A DNA stretch of 64,000 nt from a virus: positions 1 through 64,000 of IMG/VR virus record IMGVR_UViG_3300019124_000001. The stretch is one strand, 5' to 3'. A program made the position numbers and the translations under genes. Each line of letters begins with the position of its first letter. Positions within the stretch are counted from its first letter, which is position 1. Below the pieces are notes generated by a model. That model was not told the DNA's origin. It made no database searches and worked only from the letters and a program-made list of their open reading frames with translations. Shown here one piece after another: positions 56,047-63,931 of this stretch.

Positions 56047-56634
56047 ATGTATAGCAACAAACAACTTGAACAGGCGACACATAAGATGGGACAGACTGGA
56101 ATTTCCATCTTGAACAGCATCTTTTGGTCTACGGCGTTGAATGGTGTTGCAACTCGCAGTCCGAATCGAAAGCTGGAACTGATGCTGAAGACTGCAATGT
56201 TCGTCGAAACTGGCGAAAGCTCTATTGAAGTTCAACGTTTTGAAAAATGGTTTTATAATGGGGTAGCTCCGCAACGCGTTTGCGATGCCATGCTGAAAAT
56301 TACCGACTACCTATCCCAAGTGTTTCCGACTCCATGCAAAATACGTGCGCTCGACATCGTGCCGCTTTATATGACGGCAAGCAAAGCGATCTATCACGGC
56401 ATTTCTGCTGATGCTTTTCGTAGCATCGTAACGGAATTTTTGTCGTTCAAACGTAGTGTTTCGGCTAAGGTTTCAAAAATGCCAAACAAAGATATCTTGC
56501 AATCGTACTGGATTAATTACACTGAAGCCAGCAAGCAAGGTACGAACCGACAAGAGAAAGTTGACGCTCGAATCATTGCCATGTGGCAATTCCTCTTCAA
56601 TGTGTATAAACATATGGAAGATTGGCGAAAATAG
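56047..56634 (+). CDS. Hypothetical helical protein
   Basis: 195 residues, mostly helical (GQTGISILNSIFWSTALNGV, GVAPQRVCDAMLKITDYLSQ). Second ATG chosen for GGAGG 8 nt upstream. Dyad promoter TCAACACAGTGTTGACA at 55969-56003. TAG stop. No family recognised. Confidence 0.8.
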   Translation: MYSNKQLEQATHKMGQTGISILNSIFWSTALNGVATRSPNRKLELMLKTAMFVETGESSIEVQRFEKWFYNGVAPQRVCDAMLKITDYLSQVFPTPCKIRALDIVPLYMTASKAIYHGISADAFRSIVTEFLSFKRSVSAKVSKMPNKDILQSYWINYTEASKQGTNRQEKVDARIIAMWQFLFNVYKHMEDWRK

Positions 56635-56722
56635 TTTCAACAGGGTGTTGACGAATGCGTCTCGCCATGATATACTGTAAACAGAAAGCAGGAATTACAT
56701 AAGAAAAGGAGAGTGGACAAAA

Positions 56723-57730
56723 GTGGGTGAAATGTCTCCCCGAAAGCAAGAGTTGCTAATCGTAACCGATAATTCGCGGTTGACACAAGTCGAAAACGAT
56801 GGTAATATGGAATCAACCAATAAATCCCAACAAGGAGGTATTCAAATGGATACTGCAAAAGGAACGGAAATTGTAAACGAAGAAACCGAAACGAAAGAAG
56901 GTGCTGAACCGCTAGTTGATGCAATCAACGAACCTCATATCGAAAACAACGAACCGAATGACGATGATGCACCTGTTATGATGGAGAAGTTCGGAATCGA
57001 GGAGGAGGAGTTGGAACAGGTAAAAGTGAAACTACCGGAAATCCCCGATTGCGGTATCTGTCTTATCCCGAAAGAAGATGCTGTTGTTCGCTCCGCAGTC
57101 GATATTAAACATTTCCCCCATTGGGAAGGAAAGCTGGTTTGCGACGAGTGTCGCCAGAAGGCACATCTCGAACAGGCGCGAGAAGCCAACAAGCAGAAAG
57201 CAGAAGATATGGCGGCATCCGATGCGGAACAGTACGCCAAAGGTATGCGTTGGCGCTACGAATACCGTCTCGTTTCGGAAGACGGCACAGAAGACCAAAC
57301 CGTCATTCAGTACAACAAGGTAAAGCTCCAAAAAAAGCAAGTCAAACAGCACTGCGACCGCTTGGTGAAAATTCACAAAGAATCTGGATTCGTTGCGGCT
57401 GAAATGAAACAGGAAGTTAAACTTTCTGCACCGCCGAAAAAGGATGTCTCCAAACCAACTGACGAAAACAACAAGCTACCCGTTTCTTCATCTCGTCAAG
57501 CGAAACCATACGTGCCGAACAAAGAGGAAGACGAGCGCAAGCGCTCTATGGGTTATCCGCACAAGTATGTCTTCAAAATCGACAACATCTACAAAGATCA
57601 ATATGCGGCAACTGTTCTGAAAGAAACGACTATCCAGACGCTGAAGAAATCCTATGCGCGTATCTATAAAGCGCAAAACGAAATCACTGTGGAATACTTC
57701 GACCTGAATAAAGAGGAAGTTACGGCGTAA
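56723..57730 (+). CDS. Zinc-containing protein with nested start and internal promoter
   Basis: 335 residues from GTG. An acidic N-terminal region (about 45-100) precedes a zinc pattern CGICLIPKED ... LVCDECRQKA and a basic C-terminal domain with a repeated YxYR(L/V)xxxG-type segment. Inside the first 120 nt are a second promoter (TTGACA 56789, TAATAT 56812) and a second RBS (AAGGAGG) before an in-frame ATG at 56846, so two protein forms (335 and 294 residues) are likely. Confidence 0.78.
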   Translation: MGEMSPRKQELLIVTDNSRLTQVENDGNMESTNKSQQGGIQMDTAKGTEIVNEETETKEGAEPLVDAINEPHIENNEPNDDDAPVMMEKFGIEEEELEQVKVKLPEIPDCGICLIPKEDAVVRSAVDIKHFPHWEGKLVCDECRQKAHLEQAREANKQKAEDMAASDAEQYAKGMRWRYEYRLVSEDGTEDQTVIQYNKVKLQKKQVKQHCDRLVKIHKESGFVAAEMKQEVKLSAPPKKDVSKPTDENNKLPVSSSRQAKPYVPNKEEDERKRSMGYPHKYVFKIDNIYKDQYAATVLKETTIQTLKKSYARIYKAQNEITVEYFDLNKEEVTA

Positions 57731-57731
57731 G

Positions 57732-57762
57732 CAGATTGCGGGGATCATCCCCGTTTTTTGCT
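57732..57762 (+). terminator. Intrinsic terminator
   Basis: GCGGGGATCATCCCCG followed by TTTTTTG. Confidence 0.85.
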
Positions 57763-57771
57763 TATGGTTTA

Positions 57772-57793
57772 CTTTAGCGCAGTGAAGCGTCTA
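57772..57793 (+). repeat. CGGTGAAGCG-type motif
   Basis: CTTTAGCGCAGTGAAGCGTC, again between a terminator and the next promoter. Confidence 0.6.
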
Positions 57794-57918
57794 TGTAATA
57801 AATACATTTCTTTGCAAAAACATTCAACTACCTGTTGACATTTTGCCCTCATTTTGGTAAGATGTAGTCATAGGGCAGTTACATAGTCCAAAACAAAAGC
57901 GATAGGTGGTGACAAAGC

Positions 57919-58179
57919 ATGAATATTCCGACAATCGAAGAACCGACTTTCGGAGATGACGTGTTTTTCGGACTTGCAAAAGCATTCACGTTTTTGCACA
58001 ACGAAAAGAAAGTGGTCATCTCTGAAACAGAATACGGTGAACACTGGATGAAAATCGCTAACACCGTATTACATGCCCTCAATAATCAGTTGTTCGAATA
58101 CATGTTCAATGGGTACAGCGTCCAAGTGCGCAACTGCGAATGGGCAACATCTGTACAATTAGAACCAAAATTCGATTAG
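57919..58179 (+). CDS. Hypothetical protein
   Basis: 86 residues, helical (FFGLAKAFTFLHNEKKVVIS). AGGTGGTGACAAAGC before the ATG; promoter TTGACA/TAAGAT at 57835-57863. Function unknown. Confidence 0.78.
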   Translation: MNIPTIEEPTFGDDVFFGLAKAFTFLHNEKKVVISETEYGEHWMKIANTVLHALNNQLFEYMFNGYSVQVRNCEWATSVQLEPKFD

Positions 58180-58353
58180 AGGAGCGTATAGAATCCCCTA
58201 AAATGGTCAACAATGATACTACCAAAGAAAAACACGAATCAATCGTAAAAAGTTATTGACTGTTACATCTGAACATGCTACAATAAAGACAACAGCAAGA
58301 GAGACACAACAAACGGCTACATAGCCAAATAAACCCATAGGAGGTTCCACAAA

Positions 58354-59811
58354 ATGTCTATGAAAAATCGTGTACCGAAAACCTTCACCATCAAACAACT
58401 GTATTCCCTCTATCAGAAGGGGTATCTGATCATCCCTGAAGACTACCAACGTCGCTACGTGTGGGGTGACTTGAAATCCCATAAGGCTGGCAACGAACTG
58501 CAATCCAACCTGATTCACACCACTCTGATGGATGAACTGGTTCCGCAAATCATCCTGAAAGAAGAGGAAGTTCCACACCCGAAAGCAGAAACTGACGAAC
58601 GTTACAAAGGGAAGACCGTCATTATCTTCTACGTCATGGACGGTCAACAACGTTGCAAAACGTGGTTCGACTTCATTGAAAACGGCTACTACCTCCGTCA
58701 GCAAACCGCTCCCGTCGATGCCGACATGTTCCCCGATATCGAGGACGAACGTATCGAATACAGCCTGTGGTTGGCTGAAAACCTCAATATCATCGACGAA
58801 GAAGCTATTGAGGACGCAGAAGGCGATTACGTCATTTCTATCGCTGGCAAATACTTCGAAACTCTGCACAACGAAATGAAGGAAGCAATCATGGCTTATG
58901 ACGTTTCGGCACAAGTACTTCGCAACCTGACAAAGAAAGCCGAACGCCGTATCTTCTCTCGACTGAATACTGGCGTAAAGCTGACCGAAATCGAACGTCT
59001 CCGCTCCAACGGTGGGCACGTTACCGAATTGGCTGGCAGAATCGCTGACCTTCCCTTCTTCGCAATGGACGAAGCTGGTAAGGGAAAGGTTGCGGCTCTC
59101 TCCGCAAAACAAAACAATCGCTTCATCAACTTTGAATTGATCATTCAAATGCTGATGATTCTGCAAGAGGGCGGAAATCCAGATGCAGATGGCGGCGTGA
59201 CGGGTGTAGCAATTGGCGCGAAGGATTACAACTCGTGGGTGGAAATCTACGCTGAACGCGAACTTCCGCAAGCGCTGAAGGAACGTGCGTTCAATGTGGT
59301 TGAATACCTTGGCAAAGCGTTTACAGAACGCGAATCTTACCTCAACAAAACGGCTATCTCATCCATGACGCTTGTGGCAGAACGCGCCATGAATGATGGT
59401 ATGGAGCCAGAACATTTCGCTTATATCATGCATCACTTCTTCCACAATATGCCTGCGGGCTACGTATCGGGCAAGAGCAACAAAACTGCCGACAAAGGTT
59501 CCGTTAAGAAGCGTTTAGACGCTATGAACGCCTTCTATGAGGAACACAAGGGCAACAAAAAGCCGTATGTTGCACCGTCTGAGCGCAAGCGTCTGTCGAA
59601 GATGACAACCGTCCACAACCCGTCCATATCCATGCTTTCCGATCTGCTCATGAAAGAACGCGAAGCAAAGGCAGAAGAGGAGCGCCGCAAGCAGGAAGAG
59701 TATGAAAAGAACCGCTTGCGCTCTAGTGGCGAAGCTGAAGACCAAGTGCAAGACGAAACCGAACAAGCGCAAGGCGAAGTTGAAGATAAAGCCGAAACTG
59801 TCCAATCCTGA
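58354..59811 (+). CDS. DUF262-family protein
   Basis: 485 residues. The N-terminal DUF262 (ParB/GmrS-like) core has IPEDYQRRYVW, YVMDGQQRCKTWFDF and RIFSRLNTGVKLTEIERLR, with the DGQQR nucleotide-binding motif. The C-terminal 100 residues are charged and low-complexity, and the HNH-like half of GmrSD enzymes is not evident. DUF262 proteins act in modification-dependent restriction and its relatives; in a phage it may attack host or competitor DNA or act as a decoy. AGGAGG RBS; own promoter. Confidence 0.85.
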   Translation: MSMKNRVPKTFTIKQLYSLYQKGYLIIPEDYQRRYVWGDLKSHKAGNELQSNLIHTTLMDELVPQIILKEEEVPHPKAETDERYKGKTVIIFYVMDGQQRCKTWFDFIENGYYLRQQTAPVDADMFPDIEDERIEYSLWLAENLNIIDEEAIEDAEGDYVISIAGKYFETLHNEMKEAIMAYDVSAQVLRNLTKKAERRIFSRLNTGVKLTEIERLRSNGGHVTELAGRIADLPFFAMDEAGKGKVAALSAKQNNRFINFELIIQMLMILQEGGNPDADGGVTGVAIGAKDYNSWVEIYAERELPQALKERAFNVVEYLGKAFTERESYLNKTAISSMTLVAERAMNDGMEPEHFAYIMHHFFHNMPAGYVSGKSNKTADKGSVKKRLDAMNAFYEEHKGNKKPYVAPSERKRLSKMTTVHNPSISMLSDLLMKEREAKAEEERRKQEEYEKNRLRSSGEAEDQVQDETEQAQGEVEDKAETVQS

Positions 59812-59812
59812 C

Positions 59813-59850
59813 AAAAAAGAGGAGACAATCGTCTCCTCTTTTTTGTTTGC
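59813..59850 (+). terminator. Intrinsic terminator
   Basis: AAAAAAGAGGAGAC ... GTCTCCTCTTTTTTG; can act in both directions. Confidence 0.9.
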
Positions 59851-59987
59851 CTTTGGTGGTTCGCGACAAACAACAACTTTTTCATTTGCATGTTGACATC
59901 AATGTCGAATATTGGTATGATGATAGTAGATCGAGGGAAACCTAAGATCAAGTAACACATTACCTAAAGATAGGAGAATGCGGCAAT

Positions 59988-60755
59988 ATGAAATGGGCAA
60001 CGGCAACACCGAACACCGAAAGAAAGGGGAATGGATTGAAAACATCAGTCCACCCTGACCAACTGCACAACAAGTCCAAAGCAATGACAGAGAAGTACCG
60101 CAACGGAATGGAGGTACAAGCAAAACCGACAGTTACGGTAGACCTTCTTGGCACTTTCTGGAAGACTGAAGATGGTCTGTCTGGTTTGGTGTACGAAAAT
60201 CTGATCATGCAAAACAAGGAGCTTAGTCTGGCTATTCCTACCATGATTGAAAAAGGACTTTATATCACTTTAAAAATTGTTCGTTATAATAAGTTAGGTG
60301 ATGGTAAAGTTGGGTTTGAAGTGGTCTATAACGAAGCGACCAAGAAGACCATTCATGATGCAAGTGGTGATATGACACCGTATGAATTCAAAGTTCACGC
60401 AGACCCTGTGAACACTGCAATCACCCCCGCAACTCTTTCTAAAACGTCACAGGAGGAGGTTCAAGCAGAAGCGCAGGAAGTAGCCGCAGTCCGCACTTTA
60501 GAAGCCATACAGGAGCCTACAGAGGGAATTCAGGCAAAGCGGCAAGTCGAATATCTCGATATGAAGCAGTTTATCGAGACAAAACTTGGCGAACCGCTTT
60601 CTTCAACTGCACAACAGTTGTTAGCAAAGGTGGTAGATGAATCTAACATGTTCAAACTCTTCCTTGCTACCCAAGAGGGAATTGAGCAAAAGGACGATAA
60701 GGGATTGCAATTGATCGCAATGATCAAGGTTTTATATGACGCTAAACTATCCTAA
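59988..60755 (+). CDS. Hypothetical protein
   Basis: 255 residues. A beta-rich N-terminal domain (VTVDLLGTFWKTEDGLSGLV ... FEVVYNEATKKTIHD), a Glu/Ala/Thr-rich linker (about 150-185) and a helical C-terminal domain. AGGAGAATGCGGCAAT upstream. Promoter TTGACA/TATGAT at 59893-59921. No family recognised. Confidence 0.78.
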   Translation: MKWATATPNTERKGNGLKTSVHPDQLHNKSKAMTEKYRNGMEVQAKPTVTVDLLGTFWKTEDGLSGLVYENLIMQNKELSLAIPTMIEKGLYITLKIVRYNKLGDGKVGFEVVYNEATKKTIHDASGDMTPYEFKVHADPVNTAITPATLSKTSQEEVQAEAQEVAAVRTLEAIQEPTEGIQAKRQVEYLDMKQFIETKLGEPLSSTAQQLLAKVVDESNMFKLFLATQEGIEQKDDKGLQLIAMIKVLYDAKLS

Positions 60756-60922
60756 ATAGAAGGAGAGAGACGGTGATTATTGCTGTCTTTTTCTTTTTAT
60801 TTAGGATAGGAGAAACGCGCACATCCGAATAGGTCACAATTAATTTCTAAAAATATCTTGACCCCGGCCTAGTATTATGTTAGTATAAAAATAGAATCTG
60901 GAACAAGGAGGAAGCGAATGGA

Positions 60923-61537
60923 ATGGAGCAACACGAAATGACAGATAATCCGCAGGATAGACAGAAGCCTAGACGTGGCACACCTCCTCTAGACATTACT
61001 GGACAAAAATTTGGGATGTTGAAGGCTGTCAGGCGAACAAACGAGAGATTACATAATGTCTACCTCTGGATTTGCGTCTGTGATTGCGGAAGAGAGAATG
61101 TTATAGCTAAGGTTAGTGACCTGACCAAAGGAAAGAAGACGCATTGTGGATGCATGGCAATTAGTAAAAACGAACGCCTTCCAGAGATTGGCAATATGGT
61201 TTCCGCAGAACGTCCACTTTTTTCAGGTAAAAACTTCACTAGCATCTTAGAACAAGACCCGAATCGAAATCAAACAGTTGCAGAATTGTTGTGGCACCTA
61301 ATGGGTGTTGATAAGAAGACTGTCGCCAAAGAGATGGGTTGTTCGGTATCCACTCTTGAATCACTGTTGCGAAACGAAATCGAATCTATGAAGAAGGAGG
61401 AAAAGTTACGGTCTGAACTATCGCGCATTATGGGAGGGCTATCCGACACATTCTTAATGTCGAGCATTCGTGGTTCCAGAACAGTAGCTATTCTTGACGC
61501 AATTATGCCTAAAGGGACTAGTTTCAAAATCGAATAA
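60923..61537 (+). CDS. AP2-like DNA-binding protein with C-terminal HTH
   Basis: 204 residues. Residues 15-75 hold the AP2-like/HNH-associated zinc domain (DITGQKFGMLKAVRRTNE, CVCDCGRENVI, KKTHCGCMA). Residues 115-150 look like a helix-turn-helix (VDKKTVAKEMGCSVSTLESL). No nuclease motif, so a transcription regulator is likely. AAGGAGG RBS; a first out-of-frame ATG at 60918 is ignored. Confidence 0.8.
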   Translation: MEQHEMTDNPQDRQKPRRGTPPLDITGQKFGMLKAVRRTNERLHNVYLWICVCDCGRENVIAKVSDLTKGKKTHCGCMAISKNERLPEIGNMVSAERPLFSGKNFTSILEQDPNRNQTVAELLWHLMGVDKKTVAKEMGCSVSTLESLLRNEIESMKKEEKLRSELSRIMGGLSDTFLMSSIRGSRTVAILDAIMPKGTSFKIE

Positions 61538-61552
61538 CGGGGGGTAGAGGGT

Positions 61553-61945
61553 ATGGACTTTATAAAAAAGCGGTTGCCTGATGTAGCCACTTTTGACTTT
61601 ACGACGAATGAAGTTGAACTTCTGGCGAGATCGTATGTTATCGAGAAGGTAGGAGTAGAACTTGTGTTCGATGTCTACAGTCAACTGATCAACGAACAGA
61701 ATCAGGTTTATGCATTCGGGTTGAACATCGTAAACTTCGATTCGCTGACAGAGGAGCAGATTGCCAAGATTTTGTCTATCGGATTGGATAGCACTACCCC
61801 TGTCAAGAATTTTGACGAAATATTCGATGCATTGTATCCGAATCACCTTGGCTTTGATATCATTGAAGACGAGATGGAGTCCAAGGGGTTTAATATCCTG
61901 CTTCGAATGATGTACAGTGATTGGCAGAACCTTATCAAAAGCTAG
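61553..61945 (+). CDS. Hypothetical protein
   Basis: 130 residues, alpha/beta, acidic. GGGGGGTAGAGGGT before the ATG; 15 nt after the AP2-like gene, so cotranscribed. TAG stop lies in the terminator hairpin (GCTAGGGGAAACCCTAGC). Function unknown. Confidence 0.78.
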   Translation: MDFIKKRLPDVATFDFTTNEVELLARSYVIEKVGVELVFDVYSQLINEQNQVYAFGLNIVNFDSLTEEQIAKILSIGLDSTTPVKNFDEIFDALYPNHLGFDIIEDEMESKGFNILLRMMYSDWQNLIKS

Positions 61946-61972
61946 GGGAAACCCTAGCTTTTTTTGTTGACA
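61940..61972 (+). terminator. Terminator containing the stop codon
   Basis: AGCTAGGGGAAACCCTAGCT followed by TTTTTTG; the TAG is in the 5' arm. Confidence 0.9.
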
Positions 61973-62081
61973 ACAGTTCAAAATCGTGTTATTAAGAATA
62001 CTATTCTTATTCAATTGCCTGTTGACTTTTGTGATTGTAGATGATATGATGTTTATAGATCAAACGAAAGGAGAATTGCAT

Positions 62082-62414
62082 ATGAGCGAACGTCAGAAAA
62101 AACGCCGTGTCAAGATCAAACCATATAATCAAGGTACGGCATATCAATCGCAATGCCAATGTTGTGGAGGTGTGCGCAAGTTCTACGGTGGACTTTACAA
62201 GACCAACGATGACAAGCGCCGTTGTTGTGACGAATCAAGCATGGCAGAGGATGATTATTGGGATAGCGTGGCACATGACGCTGATGCAAGCTATCACTAC
62301 TACATGGAGCGGGATGCCGCAAAGTGGGGAATTACCTACAAGAACCCATACAACGAATGCTCTAGGTGCCGTGGAGGTGGTTGTCCACAGTGTGAACCAC
62401 GCCGCTTTTTATAG
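62082..62414 (+). CDS. Cys-rich zinc protein
   Basis: 110 residues with CQCCGG, RRCCDE and CSRCRGGGCPQC clusters, enough Cys for two zinc sites, and a Tyr-rich middle. Basic N-terminus. AAGGAGAATTGCAT before the ATG; promoter TTGACT/TATGAT at 62021-62049. Likely nucleic-acid binding; family not recognised. Confidence 0.78.
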   Translation: MSERQKKRRVKIKPYNQGTAYQSQCQCCGGVRKFYGGLYKTNDDKRRCCDESSMAEDDYWDSVAHDADASYHYYMERDAAKWGITYKNPYNECSRCRGGGCPQCEPRRFL

Positions 62415-62416
62415 GC

Positions 62417-62455
62417 AACTGCAAACTCCGCTAAATACGGGGTTTGCAGTTTTTC
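62417..62455 (+). terminator. Intrinsic terminator
   Basis: AACTGCAAACTCCG ... CGGGGTTTGCAGTTTTTC hairpin. Confidence 0.88.
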
Positions 62456-62566
62456 GATAATTGTCTGAAAATTCTGAACAAGTAATTTATGGTATACTTT
62501 GATTGACTTTTGTCTATAATGATGATATATTAGATGTAGAAACACAATCACAAAAGGAGGTTGCAT

Positions 62567-63670
62567 ATGAACCTGACCGAACAGACAAATATGAATGGCA
62601 ACTTGTTCGAAACCATTATTACTGGCAATATGGTGAAACTCATTCACAATGTCAGTAAGCACATGAATGAACCGTTTCTAAACAGCGCAAAACTCTATAA
62701 TCAAGGCAAAACGCTGTTCGCTGTAATCGCTGACAAAACAAATGCTGTATACTTGAACCTTGGAGATACTATGGTTCATGGAGAAGACTTCGAGTTTCTT
62801 CTTCCTCTGTCATTATTCAAGCGATTGGGAAAGAGGGCTGATGCTACATTCCGCTTCGGCAACAGCGTCAACAAAGGGCATATCGCCATGTTTGCAGAGG
62901 GCAATTGGGAACATCTGCTTACGCATGACGTGACGGATTTCCCTGAAATCAAGGATGTCGTTTCAGAAAAATACGAAGTCGTCACTGCTGGATACACGGA
63001 AGCCCTTGTCAGCGCCGTGAAATTCGCTGGACGCGAACGCATCGTGACGGCAATTAATGGCATCCATCATAATGCTGGCATGATCGAAGCGACTGACGGA
63101 AATCGGATTTATCGCCACACGGATGTGTTCAATGCTGACGTGTTCGAAATGCCGTTTTTGGTTGATGCAAGTACGGCTCTTTTGTTAGACACGTTGACAA
63201 AGGGCGAAGCTGTGGCAACTACAGTTGACTATGAAAATTGCATTCTGAAATACGAAGGGAATCGGCATACGCTGGTGGCAAAATTTCGACAAGTAGCGTA
63301 TCCAGATTTCGACAGCATTATTCCGAAAAACGGGTTTACTGGCAATCTGACGGTGAATCGCCGCAACCTTCTCGATGCACTAAACGGCGTTGAGGGGGCG
63401 GTAGAATTAAGGATGTCGCAAGCGGCGCAAACACTTGAAATCTACTACGACAAAAATGGTGAAGTCAAGAGGGACATTATTGATTGTGTGTACATCTCTC
63501 TTAAATCGTCATTTAACAATCAAGTAGTTGTGGACGCAAATCACATCGTTGACATGTTAAAAACATCTCACTTAAACGACATTGAAATCCAACTGTCTGG
63601 CAATCACGGGGCAATGATCGTTGACGTGGAAACGAGCTTTTTCCTGATTTTCCCTGTCATGAGAGGATAG
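62567..63670 (+). CDS. dnaN: DnaN-like sliding clamp
   Basis: 367 residues, the usual length of a bacterial beta clamp. Three clamp-like domains with recognisable marks: MIEATDGNRIYRHT (equivalent of the ATDSHR loop), VAYPDFDSIIPK (PDY-x3-IP motif) and the C-terminal FLIFPVMRG matching the P-M-R end. It tethers DNA polymerase and is the clearest replication protein in the right part of the window. ATG chosen with AGGAGG 6 nt upstream. Confidence 0.88.
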   Translation: MNLTEQTNMNGNLFETIITGNMVKLIHNVSKHMNEPFLNSAKLYNQGKTLFAVIADKTNAVYLNLGDTMVHGEDFEFLLPLSLFKRLGKRADATFRFGNSVNKGHIAMFAEGNWEHLLTHDVTDFPEIKDVVSEKYEVVTAGYTEALVSAVKFAGRERIVTAINGIHHNAGMIEATDGNRIYRHTDVFNADVFEMPFLVDASTALLLDTLTKGEAVATTVDYENCILKYEGNRHTLVAKFRQVAYPDFDSIIPKNGFTGNLTVNRRNLLDALNGVEGAVELRMSQAAQTLEIYYDKNGEVKRDIIDCVYISLKSSFNNQVVVDANHIVDMLKTSHLNDIEIQLSGNHGAMIVDVETSFFLIFPVMRG

Positions 63671-63706
63671 CAGGTTCTATCCTCTCCCCTAAACAGGGGT
63701 TTTCTC
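63671..63706 (+). terminator. Intrinsic terminator
   Basis: GGATAG/CTATCC then CCCCTAAACAGGGGTTTTC hairpins just after the clamp gene. Confidence 0.75.
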
Positions 63707-63741
63707 TAGTGTAATGGAAAAGAATGCACAAATCAAGACTT

Positions 63742-63772
63742 GACTACAAACGACAACTATGTATATTTGTCA
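63742..63772 (+). promoter_or_regulatory. Promoter-like site with ACAACTATGTA motif
   Basis: TTGACTACAAACGACAACTATGTATATTTG repeats the spacer word seen at 24733 and 16440. The -10 is unclear. Confidence 0.5.
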
Positions 63773-63799
63773 GGTCGAGGAATTAGATCAAATTCATAC

Positions 63800-63911
63800 A
63801 AATCGAAAAAGGGTAACTCTTTGCCAATAATAGAATATATGTTTAAATATATTTATTTAATATATATAACGTATTTTCTATTAGTAGCAAAGAGTTACCC
63901 TTTTTCGATTT
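63800..63911. repeat. Long inverted-repeat element 2
   Basis: Perfect 24-bp arms (63800-63823, 63888-63911) around an AT-rich centre. Its left half plus flank is the reverse complement of the right half of element 1 over about 50 bp, so the two elements are inverted relative to each other. Confidence 0.88.
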
Positions 63912-63931
63912 AGAACTATAGGAGTGATTAA

